From: Acidobacteriota bacterium
GTDB lineage: Bacteria > Acidobacteriota > UBA6911 > RPQK01 > DATIPO01
Direction of reading: 5' to 3'
DNA length: 42,986 nt
NCBI GenBank assembly: GCA_035471785.1
Contig: DATIPQ010000079.1
Coordinates: forward strand, 1 to 42,986
A program made the position numbers and the translations under genes. Position 1 is the first letter of the stretch. Each line of letters opens with the position of its first letter. Below, piece after piece: positions 33,080-41,738 of the stretch. The notes under the pieces are model-generated. The model saw only the letters and a program-made list of their open reading frames with translations. It did no database searches and was not told the origin of the DNA.

Positions 33080-34090
33080 ATGCGAAAACGAGTCTACATC
33101 GCTTATACCGGCGGCACCATCGGCATGCGCAGGAGCGAGAAGGGATACATCCCCGAGCCGGGCTATCTGGAGTCGCTGATGGCGCAGATGGTGGAATTGC
33201 AGCAGGAGGAGATGCCGGAGTACGTCATCCACCAGTATCAGCCCCTGGTGGACTCTTCCAAGATGCGTCCCAGCGGATGGCTGCGCATCGCCCGCGACAT
33301 CGCCGACGCCTATGACGATTTCGACGGATTCTTGGTGCTTCACGGCACCGACACCATGGCCTACACAGCCTCGGCCCTGTCCTTTATTCTTCCGGGGTTG
33401 AGCAAGCCGGTGATCGTGACGGGCTCACAGATTCCCCTTTGCGAGATCCGCAGCGACGCCCGCGAGAACCTCATCACCTCGCTGCTCATCGCCGCCCGCT
33501 TCTCCATCCCCGAAGTGTGCCTCTTTTTCGGCAACCGCCTGTTGCGGGGAAACCGCGCCGTCAAGGTCCATGCCGACGGGCTGCACGCTTTCGATTCGCC
33601 CGACTTTCCGGCCCTGGGGGAAGCGGGTGTGGACATTGAGATCAAGTGGGACCTGATTCACCGGCCCAAGCAGTCTTCCCGCAACCTCATGCTGGAGAAC
33701 CTCGAGCCCTGCCGGGTGGGCGCGCTGCGTCTTTTCCCGGGAATCTCGTCGCAGATGGTGGAGGGGATGCTCAAGCCCTTGGACGGGCTGGTCTTGGAAG
33801 CCTTCGGCATCGGCAACGGACCCGACGACGAAGACTTTCTCAAGGTCTTGCAGTCGGCCACCGATCAGGGCGTGGTGATCGTGGCCTGCACCCAGTGCCT
33901 GCGGGGACGCGTCGACCTCTCCAGCTACGCCACCGGACGCCGCCTGGCCGAAGCCGGCGTGGTGAGCGGCTACGACATGACCGCCGAAGCCGCCCTCACC
34001 AAGCTCTTCTGCCTGCTGGGCGCCAAGAGGCCGCCCCAGGAAGTGCGCATCCTGGCCCAAACCAACCTGCGCGGCGAACTCACGACTTAG
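33080..34090 (+). CDS. ansA: Type I (cytosolic) L-asparaginase
   Basis: The 336-residue protein carries both asparaginase active-site motifs: YTGGTIGM near residue 10 with the first catalytic threonine, and VLHGTDTMAYTASALSF near 88 with the second Thr-Asp pair; TGSQIP and LFFGNRLLRGNRAVKV are also typical. It hydrolyses asparagine to aspartate and ammonia. No signal peptide is seen, so it is cytosolic. The start at MRKRVYIAYTGG was chosen because the longer upstream frame overlaps the divergent ppx gene and has no conserved sequence. It converges on bpt across 31 bp. Confidence 0.92.
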   Translation: MRKRVYIAYTGGTIGMRRSEKGYIPEPGYLESLMAQMVELQQEEMPEYVIHQYQPLVDSSKMRPSGWLRIARDIADAYDDFDGFLVLHGTDTMAYTASALSFILPGLSKPVIVTGSQIPLCEIRSDARENLITSLLIAARFSIPEVCLFFGNRLLRGNRAVKVHADGLHAFDSPDFPALGEAGVDIEIKWDLIHRPKQSSRNLMLENLEPCRVGALRLFPGISSQMVEGMLKPLDGLVLEAFGIGNGPDDEDFLKVLQSATDQGVVIVACTQCLRGRVDLSSYATGRRLAEAGVVSGYDMTAEAALTKLFCLLGAKRPPQEVRILAQTNLRGELTT

Positions 34091-34121
34091 GGGCTTGGAA
34101 AGCGCCAGTTTTGTGAGTTGG

Positions 34122-34853
34122 TCATCGGCCCTCGGGAGTTCGCCAGACGGCGTCTTCGCCGGCGGCGGGATGGGGATGGAGGATCTGGTGGGGGCGGAAA
34201 GACGACTTGTAGCGCATGGAGGGATTGGCCTCGATCCAGTAGCCCAGGTAGGCCCACTTCAAACCGCGGCGCTGAGCATAAGAGATCTGGTTGAGAATCG
34301 AGAACACGCCCGGGCTTTGGCCGCGCCATTGTGGGTGGTGATAGAAGTAGACCATGGAGACGGCCTCGGGCACTTCATCCATCAGGGCCACGCCCACCAG
34401 CTTCGACCCCTGAAAATAGAGCCATTGCCGGCCGAAGGCTCCGCTGCCTTCCACAAAGCTTTCCACGTACGAGGCTGGAGAGATTTTTTGGGCCGGCCAT
34501 CCGCGGCGCTTCTTCATGTCGGCGTGATAGAGGTTGTAGAGCTCGATCAGCTCAGGCGCCACGTAGGGCGGGCAGATCTCCACGTCGATGTTCTGATTCG
34601 CCTTCCAGGCTCTTTTCTGGGAGCGGCTGGGGCCGAACTCGTCGACGGGCACGCGCAAGGAGATGCACTGGCTGCAGTGAGGGCAGGCGGGACGGAAGAT
34701 CTGGCGTCCGAAACGGCGGTAGCCGCGGTTGAGCAGATGGGAGTACTCCCGAGGACTCAGTTCGCTCACCAGGCGAAACTCCAGAGCCGCCTGTTCTTCG
34801 GGCAGGTAAGAGCAGCGGCGCGGCTCCTCGACGATTTTGAGAAGTTCCCGCAT
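34122..34853 (-). CDS. bpt: Bpt-type aspartate/glutamate leucyltransferase
   Basis: The 243-residue protein has the Ate1/Bpt family motifs: CSYLPEEQAALEF near the N-terminus, LLNRGYRRFGRQIFRPACPHCSQC with cysteines, SQKRAWKAN, and YFYHHPQWRGQSPGVFSIL with RGLKWAYLGYWI and MRYKSSFRPHQI near the C-terminus. These enzymes transfer an amino acid from aminoacyl-tRNA to acidic N-termini as an N-degron signal for ClpAP-type degradation. The name rests on resemblance to bacterial Bpt rather than eukaryotic arginyl transferases; donor specificity (Leu or Arg) is not decided here. The start at 34853 leaves a normal family length. Confidence 0.86.
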   Translation of the reverse strand: MRELLKIVEEPRRCSYLPEEQAALEFRLVSELSPREYSHLLNRGYRRFGRQIFRPACPHCSQCISLRVPVDEFGPSRSQKRAWKANQNIDVEICPPYVAPELIELYNLYHADMKKRRGWPAQKISPASYVESFVEGSGAFGRQWLYFQGSKLVGVALMDEVPEAVSMVYFYHHPQWRGQSPGVFSILNQISYAQRRGLKWAYLGYWIEANPSMRYKSSFRPHQILHPHPAAGEDAVWRTPEGR

Positions 34854-34935
34854 GGTCTTCCATGATGAGCGTTAGTACAGGGCTTTCCAAGCCGGCGGAA
34901 GGAAAAAATCTGTGATCAGTGTAGCTGAGAGGCTC

Positions 34936-35931
34936 TCAAGAAGCCCTCTGGGCCTGATCGCGGGCTTGTGAGCCTCGCCGGGATTGCTGGCGCGGTCCCG
35001 GATCGTCGCTGAAACCGCTCAGCATCTCTCCGCACTCGATCCGGTCGCGGCCCAGGCGCTTGGCCCGGTAGAGCGCTTCATCGGCATCGTGGACCAACTC
35101 CTCGATGTCGGGCTCGCTGCGGCCGTCATAGACGGTCAGCCCCATGCTCATGGTTACCGGCAGCTTGATTTCGCCGCAGTCGACGGGCTGGCTGCCGACC
35201 GTTTCATGCAGTCGGCGGGCCTGTTTGAGGGCGTCCTCAGGACCGCAACCCGGTACCACCACCAGAAACTCCTCGCCCCCGTAGCGGCCCACCGAGTCAT
35301 AGGAGCGAGAGGACTTGCGCAAGCGGGCCGAGAGTCGGCGCAGCACTTCGTCGCCGGCCGGATGTCCGTGATTGTCGTTGATCTGCTTGAAATGGTCGAT
35401 GTCGCCCAGGATCACCGCCACCGGCTCGCCGGACCGCTGGCCGCGCGAGAGTTCGCTGTTGAGCTTGTCGAGGATGGCGCCCCGGTTGAAGAGTCCGGTG
35501 AGGGGATCGTGCAGGGCCATGATGCGCAGGGTTTCGCGGGCCTGAATCAGTTCTTCCTGAAGTTCGATGATGCGCTTTCCGGCCCGCAGCCGCACCTCCA
35601 GCTCGTGCTTGTCGAAAGGTTTGGTGATGTAGTCGTCGGCTCCCGCCTGCAATCCCAGCACGATGTCTTCCTGATCTTTGCGGGCTGTCAGCAGCAGGAT
35701 GTAGGTGTAGGGCTCGCGGTCCACTTCGCGCACGGCGCGGCAAATGTCGACTCCGTCGCGTCCGGGCATTTCCCAATCCAGGATCACCAGAGAAGGCGCA
35801 GTTTCACCTTCAAGGACTTTCCAGGCCTGGTCGCCGTCCTCGGCCACCACCACCTGATATCCCCATTTCTCCAGATATTTGCACAGGATGCGGCGTGAAA
35901 CGCGCTCATCCTCGGCGATCAGGATTTTCAC
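34936..35931 (-). CDS. Response regulator with GGDEF diguanylate cyclase domain
   Basis: The 331-residue protein has a receiver domain (residues 2-120) with acidic pocket EDE, phospho-acceptor D52 in LVILDWEMPG, and K104 in TKPF. A GGDEF domain follows, with the intact active site GGEEF at 218-222 and the inhibitory RxxD site (RSYD, 209-212) five residues before it. It makes cyclic-di-GMP, probably when phosphorylated by the hybrid kinase encoded just upstream, whose stop overlaps its ATG by 4 nt. This pairing is translational coupling of sensor and output. The basic C-terminal tail of about 25 residues is not conserved in the family. Confidence 0.92.
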   Translation of the reverse strand: MKILIAEDERVSRRILCKYLEKWGYQVVVAEDGDQAWKVLEGETAPSLVILDWEMPGRDGVDICRAVREVDREPYTYILLLTARKDQEDIVLGLQAGADDYITKPFDKHELEVRLRAGKRIIELQEELIQARETLRIMALHDPLTGLFNRGAILDKLNSELSRGQRSGEPVAVILGDIDHFKQINDNHGHPAGDEVLRRLSARLRKSSRSYDSVGRYGGEEFLVVVPGCGPEDALKQARRLHETVGSQPVDCGEIKLPVTMSMGLTVYDGRSEPDIEELVHDADEALYRAKRLGRDRIECGEMLSGFSDDPGPRQQSRRGSQARDQAQRAS

Positions 35932-38810
35932 AGATGACCTTCCTGGACTAGATTCTGCAAGGTCGGAACGAGTCTTTGCAACTCCGCCTTGAGGGACTCA
36001 AGAGCCTGCGGAGCTGCTTGCAGGTTCTCTTGGCGGCCCATCTGCTCAAGTCGGAAGGCGGCCTCTCGGGCGGGCTCGGCCATGAAGTTGGCAACCGACC
36101 CCTTAAGCGCGTGGGCGCTGCGTTCCAGCCCATGTGCGTCCTCCTCGGCGATGGCCTTCTCGATCTTCTCCAGCAGTTGCGGATAGTCTTCGACAAAGAG
36201 TTCCACGATCTCGCCCAGCAGTTCCAGGTCGTGATCGACTCGTTCCATGAGTTGTTGGCGGTCGAACAATTTTCTTCCTCCGGACGAGTTGTGCTCTTGC
36301 CTGGAAGCGTTGGAAGGGCGGACTGATTTTCCGGTCAGGGTCTCCATGGCTTCAAACAACTCCTCTGGTTTGATGGGTTTGGCGACGTAGCCGTCCATAC
36401 CGGCCTCCAGGCAGCGGTCGCGGTCGCCTTTCATGGCGTGAGCCGTGAGGGCCAGGATAGGAGTTCTTCGCTCTTTTGCCTCTTCCCAGCGCCGAATGGC
36501 TGCCGTGGCTTCCAAACCGTCCATTTCGGGCATTTGTATGTCCATTAAAATGATGTCGAACTCCTGGCGGCGGGCTTCCTTCAAGGCCGCTTTTCCGTCG
36601 CTGACGGCTGTCACGCGGTGGCCACGCTTTTCCAACAGGTGCAAGGCCAGTTTCATATTGACTGGATTGTCCTCCCCCAGCAAGACTCTGAGCCTGCGCC
36701 GCTTTTCCCGCAGGGTGTGGCGAGTCACCAGTTGGGCAGGTTGAGGCGATGCCGCCGCGCGCAGCACGGTGCTCACCGTGGTCATCAGGTCGCTCGATGT
36801 GATGGGCTTGAGCAAGTAGGCTCCAATGCCCAGTTGGCGGCAGCGAACGGCGTCTCCCCGAATGCCGGTTCGGGTGGAAACGATGACTGAGGAGCGGCAT
36901 CCCAGTTCATCGCGCATCCGCTGCACCAGGGCGAAAGCCTGAAAGTCGTGCAGGTGGTTGTCGATGAGCAGCAGATCGAACGGTTGGCGGCGGTCCTCAG
37001 CCTCTTCGACCACCTTGAGCGCCTGCAGGCCGCTGGTGACGCCTTCGACCTCCATGCCGCGGGCCGTCAAGCTGTTTCGCAGCACTTCCAGGCCCGTGCG
37101 GTTTGTCTCCGCGATCAACGCCCGTCTTCCCTTTAGTTGGCTGCCCGTCCAGCCGCTCTTGGCGTCTCGCTGGGATGGAGCGCCGACCTTGTTCAAGATC
37201 ACCGTAAAGTAAAAGGTGCTTCCCCGGCCCGCTTCGCTCTCAACCCGGATTTCGCCTCCCATGCGCCTGACAAGCTTGCGGGCGATGGCCAATCCCAACC
37301 CGGTGCCGCCGTATTTCCGTGTGCTGGAGCCGTCCACTTGGGTGAAGGCCTGAAAGATCACTTCCTGCTGCTTCTTGCTGATGCCGATTCCAGAATCCGC
37401 CACCGAAAACTGCAGCACAACGTCCTCTTCACGATCCTCAAGGACCTCGGCGGCCACCACGATCTCGCCTTTTTCAGTGAATTTGACGGCGTTTCCCAGC
37501 AGGTTGAGCAGGACTTGGCGCAGGCGTCCGGGGTCGCCGCGCAGTTTTTCGGGCAGGTTGGAAGGCATGTCGCAGACCAGCTCGAGGGGATCGTCGGCGC
37601 GAAGGGGTAGGGTCTTGAGCGTGTCGCGGACGCAGTCGGAAAGGTTGAAAGTGATCGAGTCCAGGTCGAAGCGTCCCGCCTCGATCTTGGAAAAGTCGAG
37701 AATGTCATTGATCAGTTGCAGCAGATGTCGCGCCGAGGAGCGCACCATCGTCAGGTACTCGGTCTGTTCGCCCGAGAGGTCGGTCTCCAGGGCCAAGTCG
37801 GTCATTCCGATGATGCCGTTCATGGGGGTGCGGATTTCATGGCTCATGTTGGCCAGAAATTCGCTTTTGGCGCAATTGGCGGCTTCGGCTTCCAGGGCCA
37901 TCCGATTGGCCCGCTCGATGGCCTTTTCAAACTGGACGTGGGTGGCTTCCAACTCGCGGTTGACCGCCTCGGCCTGCTCTTTGGCCCGGCGCAACTCGTC
38001 CTCGACTTGCTTCTGTTCGGTGATGTCGTGGATCAGTACGAAGTATCCGCCAGGGCGCTCACCCTCCAGATCGGGAACCAGAACGGCATTGAAGCGCCGC
38101 ATCCCTCCCTGGCGCTTGAGGTCCATTTCATAGCCGCAACATTCTCCTGCAAGGGCCCGGTCGATGTAGGGCTTGAAGCGCCTGTAGTTGGCTCCAACCA
38201 CCTCCTTGACCCGCATTCCAACCATCTCTTCGGGAGGGTGGTTGAAGTAAGAGGCATAGCGGCGGTTGACGAACTTGTAGCGCTCCTGGTCGTCGACCTG
38301 TGCGATCAGGGCGGGTAGAGAATCGGCGATGACCCGCAGTTGCTTTTCGTTCTTCCTGAGCAGGCGTTGGGCCTTCTTGCGCCGGGTGATGTCTTGACCG
38401 ACGGCCAAAACTCCCGCCGGCTTGCCCTGCTCGTCGAGAAATCCGCTGACGTTCCAGAGCAGGACGCGGCGCCGGCCGTCCTTGGTCAGGACCTCGCCCT
38501 CCTCCGTCTGCACCGAATCGCCCTCCAGAGCCAGCCGCAGCTTGTCGCCGATTTGTTGCCGCAGTTGTTGGGGAATGATGAGTTGCAGGCAGTCCTTGCC
38601 AAGGGCTTCTGAGCGGGGTGTCCCCAGCAGGCGCTCGGCCTCGGGGTTCCAGTCCATGATGCGCAGGTCGGGAGCCAGGACCAGAACCACCACGCCGGCG
38701 CTCTCGAAGAAGGACTGAAAGAGCGAAGCGGGAGAGGCGATCGAGACAGGGCGGGACTTGTCATCCCAGGCGGAGCCCATCCACTTCTGACTGTTGCTGG
38801 CAGTCGCCAT
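35928..38810 (-). CDS. Hybrid sensor histidine kinase with two receiver domains and HPt
   Basis: The 960-residue protein has no clear transmembrane segment. Domain order: PAS (about 30-145), second PAS (about 155-275), coiled linker, HisKA with SHEIRTPMNG (H324), HATPase with GNAVKFTEKGEI and GTGLGLAIARKLV, receiver 1 (LLLIDNHLHDF), receiver 2 (IILMDIQMPEMDGL) and a C-terminal HPt domain with SAHALKGSVANF. Both receivers keep an aspartate and a distal K-P. The HPt lets phosphate pass on to the GGDEF response regulator whose gene overlaps its stop by 4 nt. It senses an unknown intracellular signal, possibly redox or small ligands through PAS. The start at 38810 has only a weak ribosome site. 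Confidence 0.93.
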   Translation of the reverse strand: MATASNSQKWMGSAWDDKSRPVSIASPASLFQSFFESAGVVVLVLAPDLRIMDWNPEAERLLGTPRSEALGKDCLQLIIPQQLRQQIGDKLRLALEGDSVQTEEGEVLTKDGRRRVLLWNVSGFLDEQGKPAGVLAVGQDITRRKKAQRLLRKNEKQLRVIADSLPALIAQVDDQERYKFVNRRYASYFNHPPEEMVGMRVKEVVGANYRRFKPYIDRALAGECCGYEMDLKRQGGMRRFNAVLVPDLEGERPGGYFVLIHDITEQKQVEDELRRAKEQAEAVNRELEATHVQFEKAIERANRMALEAEAANCAKSEFLANMSHEIRTPMNGIIGMTDLALETDLSGEQTEYLTMVRSSARHLLQLINDILDFSKIEAGRFDLDSITFNLSDCVRDTLKTLPLRADDPLELVCDMPSNLPEKLRGDPGRLRQVLLNLLGNAVKFTEKGEIVVAAEVLEDREEDVVLQFSVADSGIGISKKQQEVIFQAFTQVDGSSTRKYGGTGLGLAIARKLVRRMGGEIRVESEAGRGSTFYFTVILNKVGAPSQRDAKSGWTGSQLKGRRALIAETNRTGLEVLRNSLTARGMEVEGVTSGLQALKVVEEAEDRRQPFDLLLIDNHLHDFQAFALVQRMRDELGCRSSVIVSTRTGIRGDAVRCRQLGIGAYLLKPITSSDLMTTVSTVLRAAASPQPAQLVTRHTLREKRRRLRVLLGEDNPVNMKLALHLLEKRGHRVTAVSDGKAALKEARRQEFDIILMDIQMPEMDGLEATAAIRRWEEAKERRTPILALTAHAMKGDRDRCLEAGMDGYVAKPIKPEELFEAMETLTGKSVRPSNASRQEHNSSGGRKLFDRQQLMERVDHDLELLGEIVELFVEDYPQLLEKIEKAIAEEDAHGLERSAHALKGSVANFMAEPAREAAFRLEQMGRQENLQAAPQALESLKAELQRLVPTLQNLVQEGHL

Positions 38811-38889
38811 ATCGTCTGTCCCGGTCCCCAGATCCTCTGAACCGAAGGTTCTTGGATAAGGTCCGTATCGGCGACCATGCCCAAAATAC

Positions 38890-39570
38890 TTAGTCTTTTT
38901 TCACGTAATGAGGCACGGATTCGAGATTCCAGTCCAAGACTAAACCGGAGGCGATGCGGCGGGCCGTCTGGGCGCCCCACAGCTGCTCCACTACATAAAG
39001 GGCGTTTTCGTAACTGGCCACCCCTCCTCCCCCTGTGATGAACTTGCCGTCGCGGACAAAGCGCTTGTCCTTGACGGGCTTGATGGCGGGAAAGCGCTCT
39101 GCCAGTTTGTCGATGTCGGGCGGGTAGGTCATGGCGAAACGTCCCTTGAGAAGTCCGGCTTGAGCCAAGTAGAAGGCCCCCCAGCAATTGGAGAGGACCC
39201 AATCGGCCGAGTGGGCGTTTCGTCTGACCCAGTCGATGACCGGCTGTTTGGCTTCCAGGTCGCTCTCGTAGTCGACAAAGCTGGGAATGATGAGGATGTC
39301 GATGGGCGGATGGTCGTCGAGCGCATAGTCGGGCTGGAAGAGCAAACCTTCTGCCGAAGTAATGGCTTCCAGGCGTGGAGCCACCAGGAAGACTTTGACC
39401 TCGCGCCCCGCTTGGTCGGCGTGTTCGAAAACGTCGTAAGGGGCCACGAACTCGGTGTTGTAAACGCCGGGATAGACCAGGATTCCGACATTCACCCTGT
39501 CGGCGGCCTGAAGCAGGCCGCCGCTCAGGAGGAGGGCCGCCCACAGCGCCGGGATCGCGGGAAATCTCAT
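38890..39570 (-). CDS. Secreted DJ-1/PfpI-family protein
   Basis: The 226-residue protein begins with a likely signal peptide (MRFPAIPALWAALLLSGGLLQAA, about 22 residues), unusual for this mostly cytosolic family. The DJ-1/PfpI fold follows: VGILVYPGVYNTEFVAPYDVF with the glutamate, IDILIIPS, and SNCWGAFYLAQAGLL with the nucleophile cysteine of the elbow, then ITGGGGVASYENALYVVEQL with the family G-rich motif. Family roles include chaperone, glyoxalase III-like and peptidase activities, and this one's substrate is unknown. Its gene diverges from the S9 peptidase over 110 bp. The start leaves a short divergent region. Confidence 0.85.
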   Translation of the reverse strand: MRFPAIPALWAALLLSGGLLQAADRVNVGILVYPGVYNTEFVAPYDVFEHADQAGREVKVFLVAPRLEAITSAEGLLFQPDYALDDHPPIDILIIPSFVDYESDLEAKQPVIDWVRRNAHSADWVLSNCWGAFYLAQAGLLKGRFAMTYPPDIDKLAERFPAIKPVKDKRFVRDGKFITGGGGVASYENALYVVEQLWGAQTARRIASGLVLDWNLESVPHYVKKD

Positions 39571-39680
39571 AGTTGGGCCAAAATAGCATAGAGGTTAGCC
39601 GTCTTGGCCCCGTGCTGCTGTGGGAAGGCGAGGAAATGTCTGCTAAACTCGCCTTCCAAGCGGCACAGGAGAATAAGCAA

Positions 39681-41612
39681 ATGTCATTGAAGCAATGGAT
39701 TCGTAGTCAGGCCGGCTGGAGGGTCTGTACAATGTTGATCGTGGTGGTGCTGGGCGTGACGTCTTGCACGGGACCGGATGGAGGGGAGCCAGTCGTCGAG
39801 GTGGAGCAATATGATGCCAGGACGTTTTTCGAGACCCTTGCGGTGGCGGGCGCTTCGTTCTCGCCGGACGAGTCGAAGATTCTGTTCACGAGCGACGCCA
39901 GCGGCGTGTTCAACGCCTACGAGCAGCCGGTAGAGGGTGGTGAGCCCAAGCAACTGACGAACTCCACCACCAATGCCGTTTTCCCCCTCGGCTACTTTCC
40001 TCATGACGAGCGTTTTCTCTACACCTTCGACGAAGGCGGCAACGAACTCAACCACATCTATGTGCGCGAGACGGATGGTTCCAGCAAGGACCTGACGCCG
40101 GGAGAGAACCTCAAGGCCGGATTTGCCGGATGGAGCGGAGATCGCGAGTGGTTCTGGGTGCAGACCAACGAGCGCAATCCGCAGTTCTTCGACCTCTATC
40201 GCTACTCGTCCGACAATTATGAGCGCAGCCTGGTGATCGAAAACGAGGAGGGCTGGCAGATCGCCGACATCAGCCGGGACAGCCGTTGGGCCGCCGTCAT
40301 CAGGGTCAACAACAACGCCGACAGCGACATCTACCTGCTCGACCTGGAGAATCCGCAGGCTGAACCCAAGCACGTCACCCCCCACCAAGGCTACGTCTCC
40401 CATCAGTCGCTGACCTTCACTCCCGACAGTTCGAAGCTGATCTACTCCACCAATGCTGAGAGTGAATTCTCCCAGGCCTGGAGCTACGAGATCGCCAGCG
40501 GAGAGCGGGCTCCGGTGCTGCAAGCCGATTGGGACGTGGTATTCATGACCTACTCGAGGACCGGGCGCTATCGGGTTTCGGCCATCAATGCCGATGCCCT
40601 CATCGACGTCACCATCCTCGATACCCAAGAAGGGACCGAGCTGGATTTTCCCCAGGATCTGCCTCAGGGCGAGGTGGTGCAGATGTCTTTCTCGCCCAGC
40701 GACGAGAAGCTGGCGTTCTACATCAACAGCGACACCTCTCCCAATAATCTCTTCGTGATGGATCTGGCCAGCAGTCGCTACCGCCAGTTGACCCACAGCC
40801 TCAATCCGGCCATCAACCCCGATCACCTGGTTGAAGGCGAGGTGATCCGCTATGAGAGCTTCGACGAACTCAAGATCCCTTCCATTCTTTACCGTCCTCA
40901 TCAGGCCACGGCCGACAGTCCTGTGCCGGCGCTGGTCTGGGTGCACGGCGGACCGGGAGGGCAGAGCAGCAAGGGATACAGTCCCGTCATTCAGCACCTG
41001 GTCAACCATGGCTATGCCGTCTTGGCCGTCAATAACAGGGGATCGTCCGGGTACGGCAAGACCTTCTATCACATGGACGACCAGAAGCACGGCGAGGTGG
41101 ATCTGAAGGACTGCGTTTACGCCCGCACCTACCTGGAATCGCTGGATTGGGTGGACGGAGACAGGGTGGGCATTATCGGAGGCAGTTACGGCGGCTACAT
41201 GGTGGCTGCGGCCCTGGCCTTCGAGCCCGAGGCCTTTAATGTGGGAATCGACATTTTCGGCGTCACCAACTGGCTGCGGACGCTGAGCGAGATCCCGCCC
41301 TGGTGGACCTCCTTTCGCGACGCCCTTTACGCCGAGATGGGCGATCCGGCCACCGATGAAGAGCGCCTGCGCCGCATCTCGCCTCTCTTTCACGCCGACA
41401 AGATCAGGCGTCCGCTGCTGGTGGTGCAGGGAGCCAACGACCCCCGCGTCCAGAAGGTGGAGAGCGACGAGCTGGTCGAGGCTGTGAGAGAGAACGGGGT
41501 GCCGGTGGAGTACGTGGTGTTCGATGACGAGGGGCACGGATTCCGCAACCGCGAAAACCGGATCGAGGCCTCTGAGCACTACCTGAAGTTCCTCGACCAG
41601 CACCTCAAGTAG
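39681..41612 (+). CDS. Lipoprotein S9-family prolyl oligopeptidase-like peptidase
   Basis: The 643-residue protein has a signal peptide ending in the lipobox VTSC (about residue 29), so it should be anchored to an envelope membrane by lipidation. An N-terminal seven-bladed beta-propeller of WD-like blades ([29 protein letters not shown] and others) is followed by an alpha/beta hydrolase domain with the nucleophile in [11 protein letters not shown], aspartate in GANDPRV and histidine in DDEGHGF. It would cleave short peptides, often after proline. AGGAG lies 9 nt before the chosen ATG; a start at 39636 would hide the lipobox. It could trim small peptides including secreted products, but no link to the distant RiPP locus is shown. 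Confidence 0.9.
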   Translation: MSLKQWIRSQAGWRVCTMLIVVVLGVTSCTGPDGGEPVVEVEQYDARTFFETLAVAGASFSPDESKILFTSDASGVFNAYEQPVEGGEPKQLTNSTTNAVFPLGYFPHDERFLYTFDEGGNELNHIYVRETDGSSKDLTPGENLKAGFAGWSGDREWFWVQTNERNPQFFDLYRYSSDNYERSLVIENEEGWQIADISRDSRWAAVIRVNNNADSDIYLLDLENPQAEPKHVTPHQGYVSHQSLTFTPDSSKLIYSTNAESEFSQAWSYEIASGERAPVLQADWDVVFMTYSRTGRYRVSAINADALIDVTILDTQEGTELDFPQDLPQGEVVQMSFSPSDEKLAFYINSDTSPNNLFVMDLASSRYRQLTHSLNPAINPDHLVEGEVIRYESFDELKIPSILYRPHQATADSPVPALVWVHGGPGGQSSKGYSPVIQHLVNHGYAVLAVNNRGSSGYGKTFYHMDDQKHGEVDLKDCVYARTYLESLDWVDGDRVGIIGGSYGGYMVAAALAFEPEAFNVGIDIFGVTNWLRTLSEIPPWWTSFRDALYAEMGDPATDEERLRRISPLFHADKIRRPLLVVQGANDPRVQKVESDELVEAVRENGVPVEYVVFDDEGHGFRNRENRIEASEHYLKFLDQHLK

Positions 41613-41738
41613 GGCGGTCGTGCTCAGGCAGGACACTTGGGGGCTGGGTCCGACCGTTCGCTTATTCGACTCGGTTGAATCCGCCGGGGGACTCCAGACG
41701 TCTTATAGACAGCGGTTTCGTCCAGCGAGGACAGTGTT

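Noticed and set aside
31450-33315. A 621-codon plus-strand frame
   Set aside because: Antisense to the Ppx/GppA gene; no family-like sequence.
39681-41612. S9 peptidase as the leader peptidase of the RiPP locus
   Set aside because: It is about 28 kb away beyond housekeeping genes with no regulatory link.
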